Shown: positions 16,973 to 25,788, counted from the first letter of the stretch. The stretch is 64,000 nt of DNA from Cyanobacteriota bacterium (GCA_019752015.1 JAIEMQ010000028.1:113630-177629), one strand, 5' to 3'. Notes: a model not told the origin generated them from the letters alone. Translations and numbers: made by a program.

Positions 16973-17841
16973 CTATTCCGTTCGCAACGCCGACACGGGA
17001 TCGACACGAGACGCACGCCGGCCGGGGATCAAGCCGGCGGCGGCGCCAAGCAGCAGGAAGAACAGCGTGGTCAGCGCGAGCACGCCCGGATCGCTCGCGG
17101 TGACGCCGAACATCAACGATTGCAGCGACCGCGCCGCGACGATCGCCAGCGGCACGCCGATCTCCCGCGTGCGCCGCGACACCGTGTAGGCGAGCAGCCC
17201 ATACACGCCGATGAACGCGATGATCAGCGCGAGCAGCGCCATCGCGCCGGCCAGCGTCGCGCCCATCCGTTCGGACGACGGCGAGCGTTCGAAGACCGCC
17301 TGCAGCGTGGCGATCTGATGTGCGTATTCACGGCCGCCCTCGCGGATCGCCTGGTTGACCGCCGGCACGATCGCGAGCGGATCGCCGTGCGTGGCGATCA
17401 CCATGTCGGGATCGTTCGCGAACAACCCCGCCTGCAGCGTTGGACGATAGAACACCGGCACGTCGGTTTGCCGTGGATTGCCGAGCGAGGCGTTGCCGAC
17501 CACGCCGACGATCATCACATCTGCTCGGTGCGATTGCTGCCAAAGCGCACCGCGCGGCCGATCACGTCGCCGGACGGCGCCAGCTGCGCGGCCAGGCTGG
17601 CGCTGATGACCGCCACTCGCTGCGACCTGGCGTGGTCTGACCATTCCGGGCGGCGGCCTTTCAGCAGCGGAATGCCGGCGGTGTTGAAAAAATCAGGCGA
17701 GGCGGATTCGAGTTGCGCGCGCACGTTGCCAGTGGGTTCGCCGACAAACGCAATCGGCTGGCCGTTGCTGGGCCCGGTGACGCGTGGAAAGGCGCGCGCG
17801 AATCCCACCGAGCGCACGCCGGCGATCGCCGCGTCCAGCAC
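16973..17841 (-). pseudogene. Remnant of an ADOP/MacB-type ABC permease (FtsX family)
   Basis: Only the C-terminal half of an acidobacterial duplicated orphan permease is left. The first frame (17841-17515) carries the periplasmic MacB_PCD part (FFNTAGIPLLKGR and VAVISASLAAQLAP). A one-base shift near 17520 moves the reading to MIVGVVGNASLGNPRQ and on into the FtsX domain (LIIAFIGVYGLLAYTVSRRTREIGV). There about 35 residues of the usual permease are deleted, so REIGV joins directly to PLAIVAARSLQSLMFGV. It ends normally in RRASRVDPVSALRTE. The N-terminal half, including the first FtsX domain, is missing. It is a pseudogene by three lesions. Confidence 0.85.
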
Positions 17842-17874
17842 GCGCGTGAGTATGGCGCAGCCGCCGGCCCGAGG

Positions 17875-18429
17875 TCAGGGTTGCTTTTGATCGTAGAGCT
17901 CGCGCATCCGCGCGAGCTCGATCGCGCGCTGATTGCGCATCGCCCGATCGCTCGCCACCAGCCACGCGATGAACGCGAGATGCGGCACCGCCATCACGCT
18001 CAATTCGAACGTCACGGGCCGCGGCAGCAGCACGGCGAGATAGTTGAGCGCGGTGGCGATCAAAAAAAGCGGGACGAACAGCGAGTGCCCACCGACGCCC
18101 GGCACCACGCCAAAGCTCATCGCCACGCGCTCCCATGATGGCGCGTCGCGAAGCGGACGGCTCGGGTCGCCGGCCTCCTCATGGAACACCTGGAGATAGC
18201 GGCCGATGCGCTCGGCGCCAAAGTGTAAAGGCCTGATGACTTCGAACGTTACGATGAGCGCCGTCAGCGGAATCGCGGCCGCCACGGGCAGCGGCAGCCA
18301 CACGAGCACAGCGATGAGCAGAGCCGCCCAACTCCCTATGCCACAGAGGACAAGGATGGGCCGGAGCGCCACCCGGTGCGCGATGGTTTTTCTAAGGACC
18401 AGGTACTCGGATCGTCGGTGCCGTTCCAT
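17875..18429 (-). CDS. Hypothetical membrane protein
   Basis: A 184-residue protein with a basic N-terminus and two hydrophobic helices close together (LRPILVLCGIGSWAALLIAV and PVAAAIPLTALIVTF). An amphipathic middle region follows, and then two further helices (SLFVPLFLIATALNYLAVL and VMAVPHLAFIAWLVA). The tail is charged (RNQRAIELARMRELYDQ). I recognise no family. It lies just upstream of the permease remnant on the same strand, which could once have been an operon, and runs divergently from the D,D-carboxypeptidase gene. Confidence 0.7.
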   Translation of the reverse strand: MERHRRSEYLVLRKTIAHRVALRPILVLCGIGSWAALLIAVLVWLPLPVAAAIPLTALIVTFEVIRPLHFGAERIGRYLQVFHEEAGDPSRPLRDAPSWERVAMSFGVVPGVGGHSLFVPLFLIATALNYLAVLLPRPVTFELSVMAVPHLAFIAWLVASDRAMRNQRAIELARMRELYDQKQP

Positions 18430-18466
18430 CAGGGGTGCCAGTGTAATCCAATGCCGCTAAACCCTA

Positions 18467-18495
18467 TTGATTATTGGAGATAGTCTCGCTACAAT
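18467..18495 (+). promoter_or_regulatory. Sigma-70-like promoter of the D,D-carboxypeptidase gene
   Basis: TTGATT (18467-18472) and TACAAT (18490-18495) are spaced by exactly 17 bases. The expected start of transcription, near 18502, leaves only about 9 bases before the ATG at 18511 and no Shine-Dalgarno sequence. Confidence 0.65.
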
Positions 18496-18510
18496 CCCCT
18501 TAACTTGTCG

Positions 18511-19590
18511 ATGGCGAAGCAAAACTGCTTCACAAAACTATCAGTGTCTTTCGCGGCCGTCGCCGCGTTGATGGTCTTCGCGCCGGCGTTGCCCGCCGCG
18601 CAAACCGTTGCCGCCGCGCCGTCCACGCAGAAGACTCCGGCTCGTGCCGCGACCAGATCCGCCACCGCCAGGAAGAAAGCGTATTCGCCGACGACGGCCC
18701 GCGCTCGTCGCGCGCAGCTGGCGCGTGCTCGCGCCGCCGTCCGCGCGCGTGAGCTGAAGGAACTGCAGACGCCGCGGTTCCGCGTTGACGAGTTCGGCCG
18801 CGAAGTCCCCGACGTGCGCGCCGAAGCCGCCATCATCTACAACCCCGAGACCGGTGAAGTGCTCTGGGAAAACCACTCGAAGGATCAGCGCTCGATCGCG
18901 AGCATCACGAAGGTGATGACCGCGCTGGTGTTCCTCGAGAGCAACACGCCGCTGTCGACACTCGTCACCGTGCAGCGCAGCGACGTCTCGCACGCGTCGA
19001 CGACCTATCTTCGCAACGGCTTCAAGCTCACGGCGGACGATCTCCTCAATCTGTTGCTGGTCGGATCCGACAACGCCGCCGCCCGCGCGCTGGCTCGCGC
19101 GTCGTATCTCGGCTACGACGGTTTCATCCAGCGCATGAACGAGAAGGCGGAGGAGCTCGGACTCGAGAGCACCGTCTACGCCGATCCGTCCGGCCTGCTC
19201 GCCGAGAACATGTCGTCGGCGTACGACCTGGCGCGGTTGATTGCCTATGCCGCGGCCGACGAGCGCGTCGGCGCGATCATGCGCAAGACGTCGTTCAGCA
19301 CCATGGCCGGCAAGCGCGTCATCACCGCCAACAGCACCAATCAGATCGTCCGCAGCGGCGACATCGACGTCGTCGGCGGCAAGACCGGTTTCATCAGCCG
19401 CTCAGGCTACTGTCTGGCGACGATCCTGAAGCTGCCGCAGTCGGGCCAGCAGGTCGCGTTCGTGGTCCTCGGCGCGAAGACCAACGCGAGCCGCTTCTGG
19501 GAAACGCGTCACCTGTTCAACTGGATGGCGTCGCGGACCAAGGCGCTGCTCGAAGGCGACTTCCAGGAGCAAAAGGAAATTAAAAATTAA
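18511..19590 (+). CDS. D-alanyl-D-alanine carboxypeptidase (peptidase S11, PBP5/6 or DacF-like)
   Basis: A periplasmic penicillin-binding protein of 359 residues that trims the terminal D-Ala of peptidoglycan peptides. The signal peptide ends near PALPAAQ. A 60-residue Arg/Ala-rich linker then precedes the catalytic domain. The three active-site motifs are intact: S131-x-x-K as SITK, S186-D-N, and K291-T-G. The C-terminal beta domain of some family members is short or absent. An in-frame TTG at 18505 is an alternative start. Its last codons and TAA stop lie in a heptanucleotide array (19579-19662) that it shares with the convergent fdhE-like gene. Confidence 0.92.
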   Translation: MAKQNCFTKLSVSFAAVAALMVFAPALPAAQTVAAAPSTQKTPARAATRSATARKKAYSPTTARARRAQLARARAAVRARELKELQTPRFRVDEFGREVPDVRAEAAIIYNPETGEVLWENHSKDQRSIASITKVMTALVFLESNTPLSTLVTVQRSDVSHASTTYLRNGFKLTADDLLNLLLVGSDNAAARALARASYLGYDGFIQRMNEKAEELGLESTVYADPSGLLAENMSSAYDLARLIAYAAADERVGAIMRKTSFSTMAGKRVITANSTNQIVRSGDIDVVGGKTGFISRSGYCLATILKLPQSGQQVAFVVLGAKTNASRFWETRHLFNWMASRTKALLEGDFQEQKEIKN

Positions 19591-19663
19591 AAATTAAAAA
19601 TTAAAAGTTAAAAACGTTTTTAATTTTTAACTTTTAACTTTTAACTTTTAACTTTTAACTTTG
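19579..19663. repeat. Inverted heptanucleotide array shared by two convergent stop codons
   Basis: Five left-hand heptads (ATTAAAA, last one GTTAAAA) at 19579-19613 face six right-hand heptads (AATTTTT, then AACTTTT four times and a variant) at 19622-19663. The halves are complementary and can form a long AT-rich hairpin, a plausible bidirectional terminator. The TAA of the carboxypeptidase (19588-19590) and the TAA of the opposing gene (19655-19657) both fall inside the array. Confidence 0.9.
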
Positions 19664-20476
19664 CGTCTGCATCACCGCCGCGTCCAGGGGCAGCGTCGCA
19701 ATCAAATCCACATACGGCAGCAACGGACGGTTGGCCTTGCGTGCATCGAGCGCCTTGATGTAGCGCCCGCACGGCGAGCAGATCATCACGCGATAGATGC
19801 CGTCGGGCGTCGCCATCGACTTGATGCGCGTGCGATCGTCGTTGCCGCAATACGGGCAGGCGATCGCGCTGAATCCCCACCGGACGTGGCAGCGGCCGCA
19901 CACGAGCTGTCGATCGCCGCTTGTCGTGATCACCGAAAATTCCGGTTCGGCGGCGCAGACCGGGCACACGCGCCGGGTCCATCGCTCGAGGCTGACGCGC
20001 TGCTGCAGCACTTCCGCGGTGCGCTGCAAGTACGGGCGCGCCGCCCAGCCGAGGACTTCACCGAGCATCTCGATATCGAGCACCGGCTGTTGTTCGAACC
20101 AGCCGCGCATCATATCCGGCAGCGTTGGACTGCGGCCGACGGCGTGCAGGGCGGCGGCGGTTGCGGCGTCGATCACTTCATGACGGCGCAGCACGTCGGT
20201 GACCTGGCGCACCAGCAAGCGCACGTCGTTCCAGTCGAAGGCGATTTGCGGAAAGTCGAGCAGCGGTTGTCCGCTCAACAGCTTCGCGTTCAACGTGTCG
20301 GCCGACGTCTCGATCCACGGCGTCGTCAAACGGCCCTGCACGCGCCGCACGGCGTCGATCAGATCGACCTGCAGCGTTGCGGCCGGCGCGAGGGCGGGCT
20401 GCTTTTCGGCGAGGGACTTGAGCTCGAGGACGTCGCGCGGAAACGTGCGCGAGCCGCTCGATGATGTTCCGGACAC
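19655..20476 (-). CDS. fdhE: FdhE-like formate dehydrogenase accessory protein
   Basis: A 273-residue protein from GTG 20476. The C-terminal half has four Cys pairs in the FdhE arrangement: CPVC, CGRC, CPYC and CSPC (about residues 170-245), which bind metal (iron or zinc). The N-terminal half is helical. FdhE assists maturation of respiratory formate dehydrogenase. No formate dehydrogenase genes are in the window, so this copy is orphaned here. Its stop codon lies in the repeat array at 19579-19663. It is divergent from the glycogen synthase gene, 62 bases apart. Confidence 0.85.
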   Translation of the reverse strand: MSGTSSSGSRTFPRDVLELKSLAEKQPALAPAATLQVDLIDAVRRVQGRLTTPWIETSADTLNAKLLSGQPLLDFPQIAFDWNDVRLLVRQVTDVLRRHEVIDAATAAALHAVGRSPTLPDMMRGWFEQQPVLDIEMLGEVLGWAARPYLQRTAEVLQQRVSLERWTRRVCPVCAAEPEFSVITTSGDRQLVCGRCHVRWGFSAIACPYCGNDDRTRIKSMATPDGIYRVMICSPCGRYIKALDARKANRPLLPYVDLIATLPLDAAVMQTQS

Positions 20477-20538
20477 GGCCAGATCATACTGCTATCGGCT
20501 GTCGCCGGCCCGTTCCCGGCGATAAGCTAGAGAGAGCG

Positions 20539-22089
20539 ATGCCGCGCAAGCTAGTGAAAACCCTTAAAGCGATCGTCAAGCCGCGTGCCCGGCGCCCGGC
20601 AAAGGCGCTGAAGATCCTGATGATCGCCTCGGAGGCTCAGCCGTTCTCGAAAACGGGAGGGCTTGCCGATGTTGCCACGGCGTTGCCAAAGGCGCTCGGC
20701 AAGCTTGGTCACGACGTCACGCTGATCACGCCGCGTTATCGCGGCGTCGCGGATGGTCCGATCGTCGATCGGCTGTCGCTTGAAGTCGCGGCGCATCGCT
20801 TCAGCGCCAACCTGATCGAAGCGGAACTTGACGGAGCCCGGCCCGCCGAAGCCGACGGGCGAAGGCCGCCCCGGGTGCTGCTGCTCGATTGCCCGGAGCT
20901 CTACGATCGCGCCGGCATTTACTACGACGCGCACGGCGACTACGCCGATAACGCGGTGCGCTACGCGTTTCTGTCCGCTGCCGCGATCGACTGGGCCGCC
21001 GATAAAGACGATCCCTTCGACATTGTCCACGCGCACGATTGGCAGGGTGGCCTCGCGTCGGTGTATGCGCGCCGAATTCCGGCCGCGAAGCGCGTGTTCA
21101 CGATTCACAACCTCGCCTATCAAGGCATCTTCGACAAGAGCTGGGTGCCGCGGCTGGGTCTGTCGTGGCAGGACTTCTCGATCGGCGGCTTCGAGTTCTT
21201 CGATCGACTCAGCTTCATGAAGGCCGGCATCAACTTTTCTGATGCGATTACAACCGTCAGTCCGACGTACGCCGAGGAGATGCAACGTCCCGAATACGGC
21301 AGCAGTCTCGACGGCGTGATCCGCTCGCGGCGCGATGCGCTCGTCGGCATCCTGAACGGGATCGATCCCGACGAGTGGAACCCGCTCGCGGACAAACACC
21401 TGCCGGCGCCCTTCGATGCCGACAGTCTCGATGGCAAGGCGGCTTCCAAGCGCGCGTTGCTCGAGGCGTTCGGATTTACCATCACCGGCGAACTGCTCGC
21501 GCGGCCGGTGATCGGCATGGTGTCGCGCATGGTCGATCAGAAGGGTCTCGATCTGATCGCGGCGGTTGCCCGCGATTTGCCGGCGCTCGATGCGACGTTC
21601 GTGATCGTCGGCACCGGCGAGCCGCGGTATCAGGATATGTGGACCACCCTGTCGCGATGGCGGCCGGATCGCGTCCGGGTCTTCATTGGCTTCGACGAGC
21701 GTCGCGCGCATCTCGTGGAAGGCGGCGCCGATATTTTCCTGATGCCGTCGAGGTTCGAGCCGTGCGGCCTGAACCAGATGTATAGCCTGCGTTACGGCAC
21801 GGTCCCGGTAGTGCGCGCGGTCGGCGGCCTCGTTGATACGGTGCGTCCGTTCAATCCGAAAAACGGCCAGGGCAACGGCTTCCTGTTCGCCGAATACCAT
21901 CCGGCGGCGATGATGCAGGCGCTCGGCGCGGCGCTCGCGACGTACCCCAACAAGAAAGCGTGGACGCGGCTGCAGAAGAACGGCATGCGCGCCGATTTCT
22001 CGTGGGGCCGCTCGGCGGGTGAGTATGTCAAAATGTACAAGGCATTGAAGGCGCGCAACCGCAGCCGGGCAGTGGCATCAAAGATGTAG
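20539..22089 (+). CDS. glgA: Glycogen synthase (ADP-glucose type, GT5)
   Basis: A 516-residue GT-B enzyme that extends alpha-1,4-glucan from ADP-glucose. After a basic 24-residue extension come the donor-binding loop K38TGGLADV and DIVHAHDWQGGLA. The C-terminal fold follows, with GMVSRMVDQKGLDLI and the catalytic-site motif PSRFEPCGLNQMYSLRYGT. Residues 98-112 (GARPAEADGRRPPR) are an insertion between core strands and are encoded by a dispersed repeat (20833-20870). Branching enzyme and phosphorylase genes are not nearby. The start was picked at the ATG after AGAGAG. Confidence 0.95.
   Translation: MPRKLVKTLKAIVKPRARRPAKALKILMIASEAQPFSKTGGLADVATALPKALGKLGHDVTLITPRYRGVADGPIVDRLSLEVAAHRFSANLIEAELDGARPAEADGRRPPRVLLLDCPELYDRAGIYYDAHGDYADNAVRYAFLSAAAIDWAADKDDPFDIVHAHDWQGGLASVYARRIPAAKRVFTIHNLAYQGIFDKSWVPRLGLSWQDFSIGGFEFFDRLSFMKAGINFSDAITTVSPTYAEEMQRPEYGSSLDGVIRSRRDALVGILNGIDPDEWNPLADKHLPAPFDADSLDGKAASKRALLEAFGFTITGELLARPVIGMVSRMVDQKGLDLIAAVARDLPALDATFVIVGTGEPRYQDMWTTLSRWRPDRVRVFIGFDERRAHLVEGGADIFLMPSRFEPCGLNQMYSLRYGTVPVVRAVGGLVDTVRPFNPKNGQGNGFLFAEYHPAAMMQALGAALATYPNKKAWTRLQKNGMRADFSWGRSAGEYVKMYKALKARNRSRAVASKM
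20833..20870 (-). repeat. Dispersed palindromic element copy inside glgA
   Basis: On the minus strand this reads GGCCTTCGCCCGTCGG, then CTTCGGCGGGCCGGGCTC, matching the copies in coaBC and priA (CCTTCGC ... GGCTTCGGCGAGACAGGCTC). It lies in frame and encodes an extra loop. Confidence 0.6.
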
Positions 22090-22108
22090 GTGAGTGTAAC
22101 TTCCTTAG

Positions 22109-22131
22109 GGGCCGTTCCAACGGAACGGCCC
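22109..22131 (+). terminator. Strong hairpin between glgA and trxA
   Basis: A perfect 10-bp stem (GGGCCGTTCC with its complement) encloses a three-base loop, 20 bases after the glgA stop and 14 bases before the trxA start. There is no T run after it, so it may act as a weak terminator, an mRNA-stabilising structure, or a modulator of trxA translation. Confidence 0.55.
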
Positions 22132-22144
22132 GCGGTGAGGTTAA

Positions 22145-22468
22145 ATGGCATCAGAGAAAGTCAAAACCTTTACAGACGCGAATTTCGGCGACGAAGTGAA
22201 GAACGGCGTGGTGCTCGTGGATTTCTGGGCGACGTGGTGCGCGCCGTGCCGCCGTATCGCGCCCATCGTCGATCAGCTGGCCGAGGAATATAACGGCAAG
22301 CTCACCGTCGCCAAGGTCGACATCGACGAGAACCCGATGACGCCGAGCAAGTTCATGGTCCGCGGCATCCCGACGCTGTTGTTGTTCAAGAATGGCGATC
22401 TCAAGGAGACGATCGTCGGCCTGGAGACGAAAGATCGCCTCGCGCAGATGATCGACAAGCACCTGTGA
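22145..22468 (+). CDS. trxA: Thioredoxin
   Basis: A 107-residue thioredoxin with the normal fold length. The active site is WCAPC (Cys32 and Cys35), with Ala where Escherichia coli has Gly; this variant is common. The cis-proline is in GIPTLLLF. It reduces protein disulfides in the cytoplasm and is recharged by the reductase encoded directly after it, whose GTG start overlaps this stop (GTGA), so the two are translationally coupled. Confidence 0.96.
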   Translation: MASEKVKTFTDANFGDEVKNGVVLVDFWATWCAPCRRIAPIVDQLAEEYNGKLTVAKVDIDENPMTPSKFMVRGIPTLLLFKNGDLKETIVGLETKDRLAQMIDKHL

Positions 22469-23445
22469 GTACTGCTCCAGGAACCACTGTCAGACAGGTC
22501 ATCATCATCGGCTCCGGCCCGGCCGGGCTCACGGCGGCGCTCTACGCGTCGCGCGCCAATCTCAAGCCGCTGCTCATCGAAGGCATTGAAGCCGGCGGCC
22601 AGTTGATGTTGACGACGATGGTCGAGAATTATCCCGGCTTCCGCTCCGGGGTGATGGGTCCCGGGCTGATGGCGGAAATGCGCGCGCAAGCCGAGCACTT
22701 CGGCGCCGAGATCGTCCAGGGCGATGTGTCGTCCGTCGATCTGTCGAACAGGCCTTTCACCATCAACGTCGACAAGACCACCTACACCGCGGACGCTCTC
22801 ATCATTGCCACCGGCGCGTCGGCGAAGTGGCTCGACCTCGGCGTCGACAAGAAACTCTCCGGCCGCGGCGTGTCAACGTGCGCGACCTGCGACGGCTTCT
22901 TCTTCAAGGGATTGCCGGTCGCCGTCATCGGCGGCGGCGACACCGCGATGGAAGAGGCGATCTATCTGTCGAAACTCGCCACGAAGGTCACCGTGATCCA
23001 TCGCCGCGACACGCTGCGCGCCTCGAAGGTGATGCAGGACAAGGCGATGTCGATGCCGAACATTTCGTTCATCTGGAACAGCGAGGTCGTGGACATCAAG
23101 GACCTCGACCAGGGCAAGGTCACCGCGCTCGTGCTCCGCGATACGAAGACCGGCGAGAAGAGCGAGCTCACGGTCGAGGGCGTGTTCATCGGCATCGGCC
23201 ATACGCCGAACACGCAGTTGTTCAAGGGACAGCTGCAGATGCACGACAACGGCTATTTGAAGACGCACGACGGTTCGCGCACCAGCGTCCGCGGCGTGTT
23301 CGCGGCCGGCGACGTGCAGGACCACGTCTATCGTCAGGCCGTCACCGCGGCCGGATCGGGATGCATGGCCGCGATCGATGCCGAGCGTTTCTTGTCAGGG
23401 ACGCTGCACGAAAGCAGTCACGAGACCGCCGCCGCACACCGCTAA
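22465..23445 (+). CDS. trxB: Thioredoxin reductase
   Basis: A 326-residue flavoprotein that passes electrons from NADPH to thioredoxin. The FAD motif is IIIGSGPAGLTAALYA near residue 12, the redox-active pair is C139-A-T-C142, and the NADPH motif is VIGGGDTAMEEA with HRRD downstream. FAD is closed by the GVFAAGDVQD motif near the end. The start is GTG 22465, overlapping the trxA stop. The final about 12 residues are His/Ala-rich and non-conserved. Its stop overlaps the convergent mnmA stop by four bases. Confidence 0.96.
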   Translation: MSTAPGTTVRQVIIIGSGPAGLTAALYASRANLKPLLIEGIEAGGQLMLTTMVENYPGFRSGVMGPGLMAEMRAQAEHFGAEIVQGDVSSVDLSNRPFTINVDKTTYTADALIIATGASAKWLDLGVDKKLSGRGVSTCATCDGFFFKGLPVAVIGGGDTAMEEAIYLSKLATKVTVIHRRDTLRASKVMQDKAMSMPNISFIWNSEVVDIKDLDQGKVTALVLRDTKTGEKSELTVEGVFIGIGHTPNTQLFKGQLQMHDNGYLKTHDGSRTSVRGVFAAGDVQDHVYRQAVTAAGSGCMAAIDAERFLSGTLHESSHETAAAHR

Positions 23446-24515
23446 TCGATCCAGCCGCCTCCAAGCACTTCGTCGCCGTCGTAGAAGACGACGGCTTGAC
23501 CGGGAGTGATGGCCGTCTGGGGCTCGTCGAATTCCAATTCGGCTTTCAAATCCGGTTGAACGCGGATTTTCGCCGGCGCGGCAGCATGCCTATGCCTGAT
23601 CTGCGCGCTGACCCTCAGCCAGTCTTCAGGACCTTTCCCGCTGATCCAATTCACCTCTGATGCGGTCAGCGAAGTGCGACCGAGATCGTTGCGCGATCCG
23701 ACGACGACTTCAGCGGTCTCGGGTTTGATCTCCGTCACATACAACGGCTCGGACGACGACAAGCCCAGGCCCTTGCGCTGGCCGATCGTGAATCGATGCA
23801 CACCGGCGTGGGTGCCGAGCACGCGGCCGCTGTTGTCCACGACGGTGCCGGGGCGCGCCGCGTCGGGCGCCTGGCGCTCGATGAACTTCGCGTAGTCGCC
23901 GTCGGGAACGAAACAGATCTCCTGGCTGTCGGGCTTCTGCGTGACGTGGAGCTTCAACCGCTCCGCGTGCGCGCGCACCGTCTGCTTGTCGAGATGTCCC
24001 ACCGGAAATGCCGCGCGCGCCAGCTGCTGCTGCGTCAGCGAAAACAGGAAGTAGGTCTGATCCTTCGAGTTATCCGCGCCGCGATACAGGCGATAGCGGC
24101 CGTCGGCATCCGTCTCGATGCGCGCATAATGTCCGGTCGCCAGCTGCTCGGCGTCGTAGGCCTTCGCGCGGTCGAGCAGTTCGGCGAACTTCAGATCGCT
24201 GTTGCAGTGCGCGCACGGAATCGGCGTGCGGCCGTGCACGTACTCACGCACGAAGTTCGAAATCACGTGCTCGCCAAACTGCGATTCGAAATTGACGATG
24301 TAGTGCGGGATGCCGATCGTGGCCGCGACTCGCCGCGCGTCGTAGAGATCGTCGATCGTGCAGCAGGTGCCGAACGCGCGCTGGCCCGACTCGGTCACCT
24401 GGCTGTTGTCATAGAGCTGCATCGACACACCGATGACGTCGTGACCCTGCTCGGCGAGCAGGGCCGCGGCGACGGACGAGTCCACGCCGCCCGACATTGC
24501 GACAACAATCCTCAT
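23442..24515 (-). CDS. mnmA: tRNA 2-thiouridylase
   Basis: A 357-residue ATP-dependent enzyme that thiolates U34 of Glu, Gln and Lys tRNAs. The PP-loop is MSGGVDSS at residues 7-14. Cys104 in HCNSDLKF and Cys201 in SQEICF are the catalytic pair. The start is ATG 24515, beginning MRIVVAMSGG. The frame is open further upstream, but that part is translated heptanucleotide repeat. Because the array abuts the start codon, there is no Shine-Dalgarno site. The cysteine desulfurase gene directly upstream on the same strand is the likely sulfur source. Confidence 0.95.
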   Translation of the reverse strand: MRIVVAMSGGVDSSVAAALLAEQGHDVIGVSMQLYDNSQVTESGQRAFGTCCTIDDLYDARRVAATIGIPHYIVNFESQFGEHVISNFVREYVHGRTPIPCAHCNSDLKFAELLDRAKAYDAEQLATGHYARIETDADGRYRLYRGADNSKDQTYFLFSLTQQQLARAAFPVGHLDKQTVRAHAERLKLHVTQKPDSQEICFVPDGDYAKFIERQAPDAARPGTVVDNSGRVLGTHAGVHRFTIGQRKGLGLSSSEPLYVTEIKPETAEVVVGSRNDLGRTSLTASEVNWISGKGPEDWLRVSAQIRHRHAAAPAKIRVQPDLKAELEFDEPQTAITPGQAVVFYDGDEVLGGGWID

Positions 24516-24517
24516 CC

Positions 24518-24629
24518 GAAGAACGAAGAACGAAGAACGAACAACGAATAACAAAGAACGAACAACGAATAACAAAGAACAAAGGATTCCTTTCGTTTTT
24601 TTGTTCTTTGTTCTTTGTTCTTTGTTATT
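24518..24629. repeat. Inverted heptanucleotide array between cysteine desulfurase and mnmA
   Basis: Nine heptads (GAAGAAC three times, then GAACAAC, GAATAAC, AAAGAAC and repeats of that trio) fill 24518-24580. Complementary TGTTCTT heptads fill 24602-24629. The halves can pair around a short AAAGGATTCCTTT core. The desulfurase TAA (24625-24627) lies in the last heptad, and the first heptad begins three bases before the mnmA ATG. Confidence 0.9.
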
Positions 24630-25788
24630 TCCTTCCGCCGACAGTAGTCAGGCTGCGAAGTTTCTCGACGAGCGGCGGCAGCGCCTCGAGCACGCGATCG
24701 ACGTCGGCGTCGGTATTGGCCGCGCCGAAGCTGAATCTGATCGAGCCGAGCGTGCGCGCGTGGGGGAGGCCCATTGCCTTCAACACGTGTGACGGTTCGA
24801 GCGTGCCGGACGAGCACGCGGATCCGGACGACACCGCAATGCCGGCGAGATCGAGTCCGATCAACAACGATTCCGCCTCTACGCGATCGATGCTGATGTT
24901 GGTGGTGTTGGGCACGCGCGGCGACACGGCGCCGTTGCGTTCCGTGCCCGGCACTTTCGACAATACGCCTGCCTCGAGGCGATCGCGCAGCGCACTCAAT
25001 CGCGGCGCTTCGGTCGCCATTTTCTTCAGCGCAACTTCCGCCGCGACGCCGAGTCCGACGAGCGCCGGCACGTTTTCGGTTCCGGCGCGGCGATTGCGTT
25101 CCTGCCGGCCGCCGGTGATCGGTGAAACGAGGCGCACGCCGCGCTTCATCCACAACGCGCCGCTACCCTTGGGGCCGTAAAACTTATGGCCGGCGATGGT
25201 GAGCATGTCCACGCCGAGCGCCTTCACGTCGATCGGAATTTTTCCCGCGCTCTGCACCGCGTCGGTGTGAAACAGCGCGCCGCGCTCATGTGCCAGCGCC
25301 GCGATCTCGGCGATCGGTTGAATGGTGCCGATTTCGTTGTTCGCGTGCATCACCGAGACGAGCGCCGTCTCATCAGTAATCGCTTCGCGCATGCGGTCGA
25401 TCGAGACGATCCCGCTCGCATCTACGGGCACCGTCGTGACGCGCCAGCCACGGCGGGCGAGCGATTTCATCGTATTGAGCACGGCCTCGTGCTCGATCGC
25501 GCTAGTGACGAGGTGCTTTCGGCCGGACGGCTCCAGCGCCTCCGCTGCGCCGCGGATGGCGAGGTTATCGCTCTCGGTCCCACCGGCCGAAAAGACGATC
25601 TCGGAGGCGTCGCCGCCAATCAGGGCGCCGACGGACGTCCGGGCCTCGTCCAAGGCAGCTTTGGCCTGTTGACCGAAATGATGGACGCTGGAAGCGTTAC
25701 CCCACACGTCGCGCATGGCCTGGGCCATCCGGTCGACGACCAGGGGGTCCAGCGGGGTCGTCGCGTTGTGGTCCAAGTAGATGCGCAT
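24625..25788 (-). CDS. Cysteine desulfurase (IscS/NifS family)
   Basis: A 387-residue PLP enzyme that takes sulfur from cysteine and passes it on as persulfide. The PLP lysine is K202 in AGHKFYGPKG, the mobile catalytic cysteine is C325 in SSGSACSSG, and H100 in AIEHEA stacks on PLP. It sits directly upstream of mnmA on the same strand, so its main job here may be tRNA thiolation. No iscU, iscA or other cluster-assembly genes follow. The SSGSACSSG loop places it in the IscS/NifS rather than the SufS class. Confidence 0.94.
   Translation of the reverse strand: MRIYLDHNATTPLDPLVVDRMAQAMRDVWGNASSVHHFGQQAKAALDEARTSVGALIGGDASEIVFSAGGTESDNLAIRGAAEALEPSGRKHLVTSAIEHEAVLNTMKSLARRGWRVTTVPVDASGIVSIDRMREAITDETALVSVMHANNEIGTIQPIAEIAALAHERGALFHTDAVQSAGKIPIDVKALGVDMLTIAGHKFYGPKGSGALWMKRGVRLVSPITGGRQERNRRAGTENVPALVGLGVAAEVALKKMATEAPRLSALRDRLEAGVLSKVPGTERNGAVSPRVPNTTNISIDRVEAESLLIGLDLAGIAVSSGSACSSGTLEPSHVLKAMGLPHARTLGSIRFSFGAANTDADVDRVLEALPPLVEKLRSLTTVGGRK

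Noticed and set aside
20551..21900. 449-codon frame antisense to glgA
   Set aside because: glgA has complete family motifs; the antisense product has none.
24516..24575. N-terminal extension of MnmA (LFVVRSS...)
   Set aside because: It is translated heptad repeat, and family members begin with the RIVVAMSGGVDSS segment.
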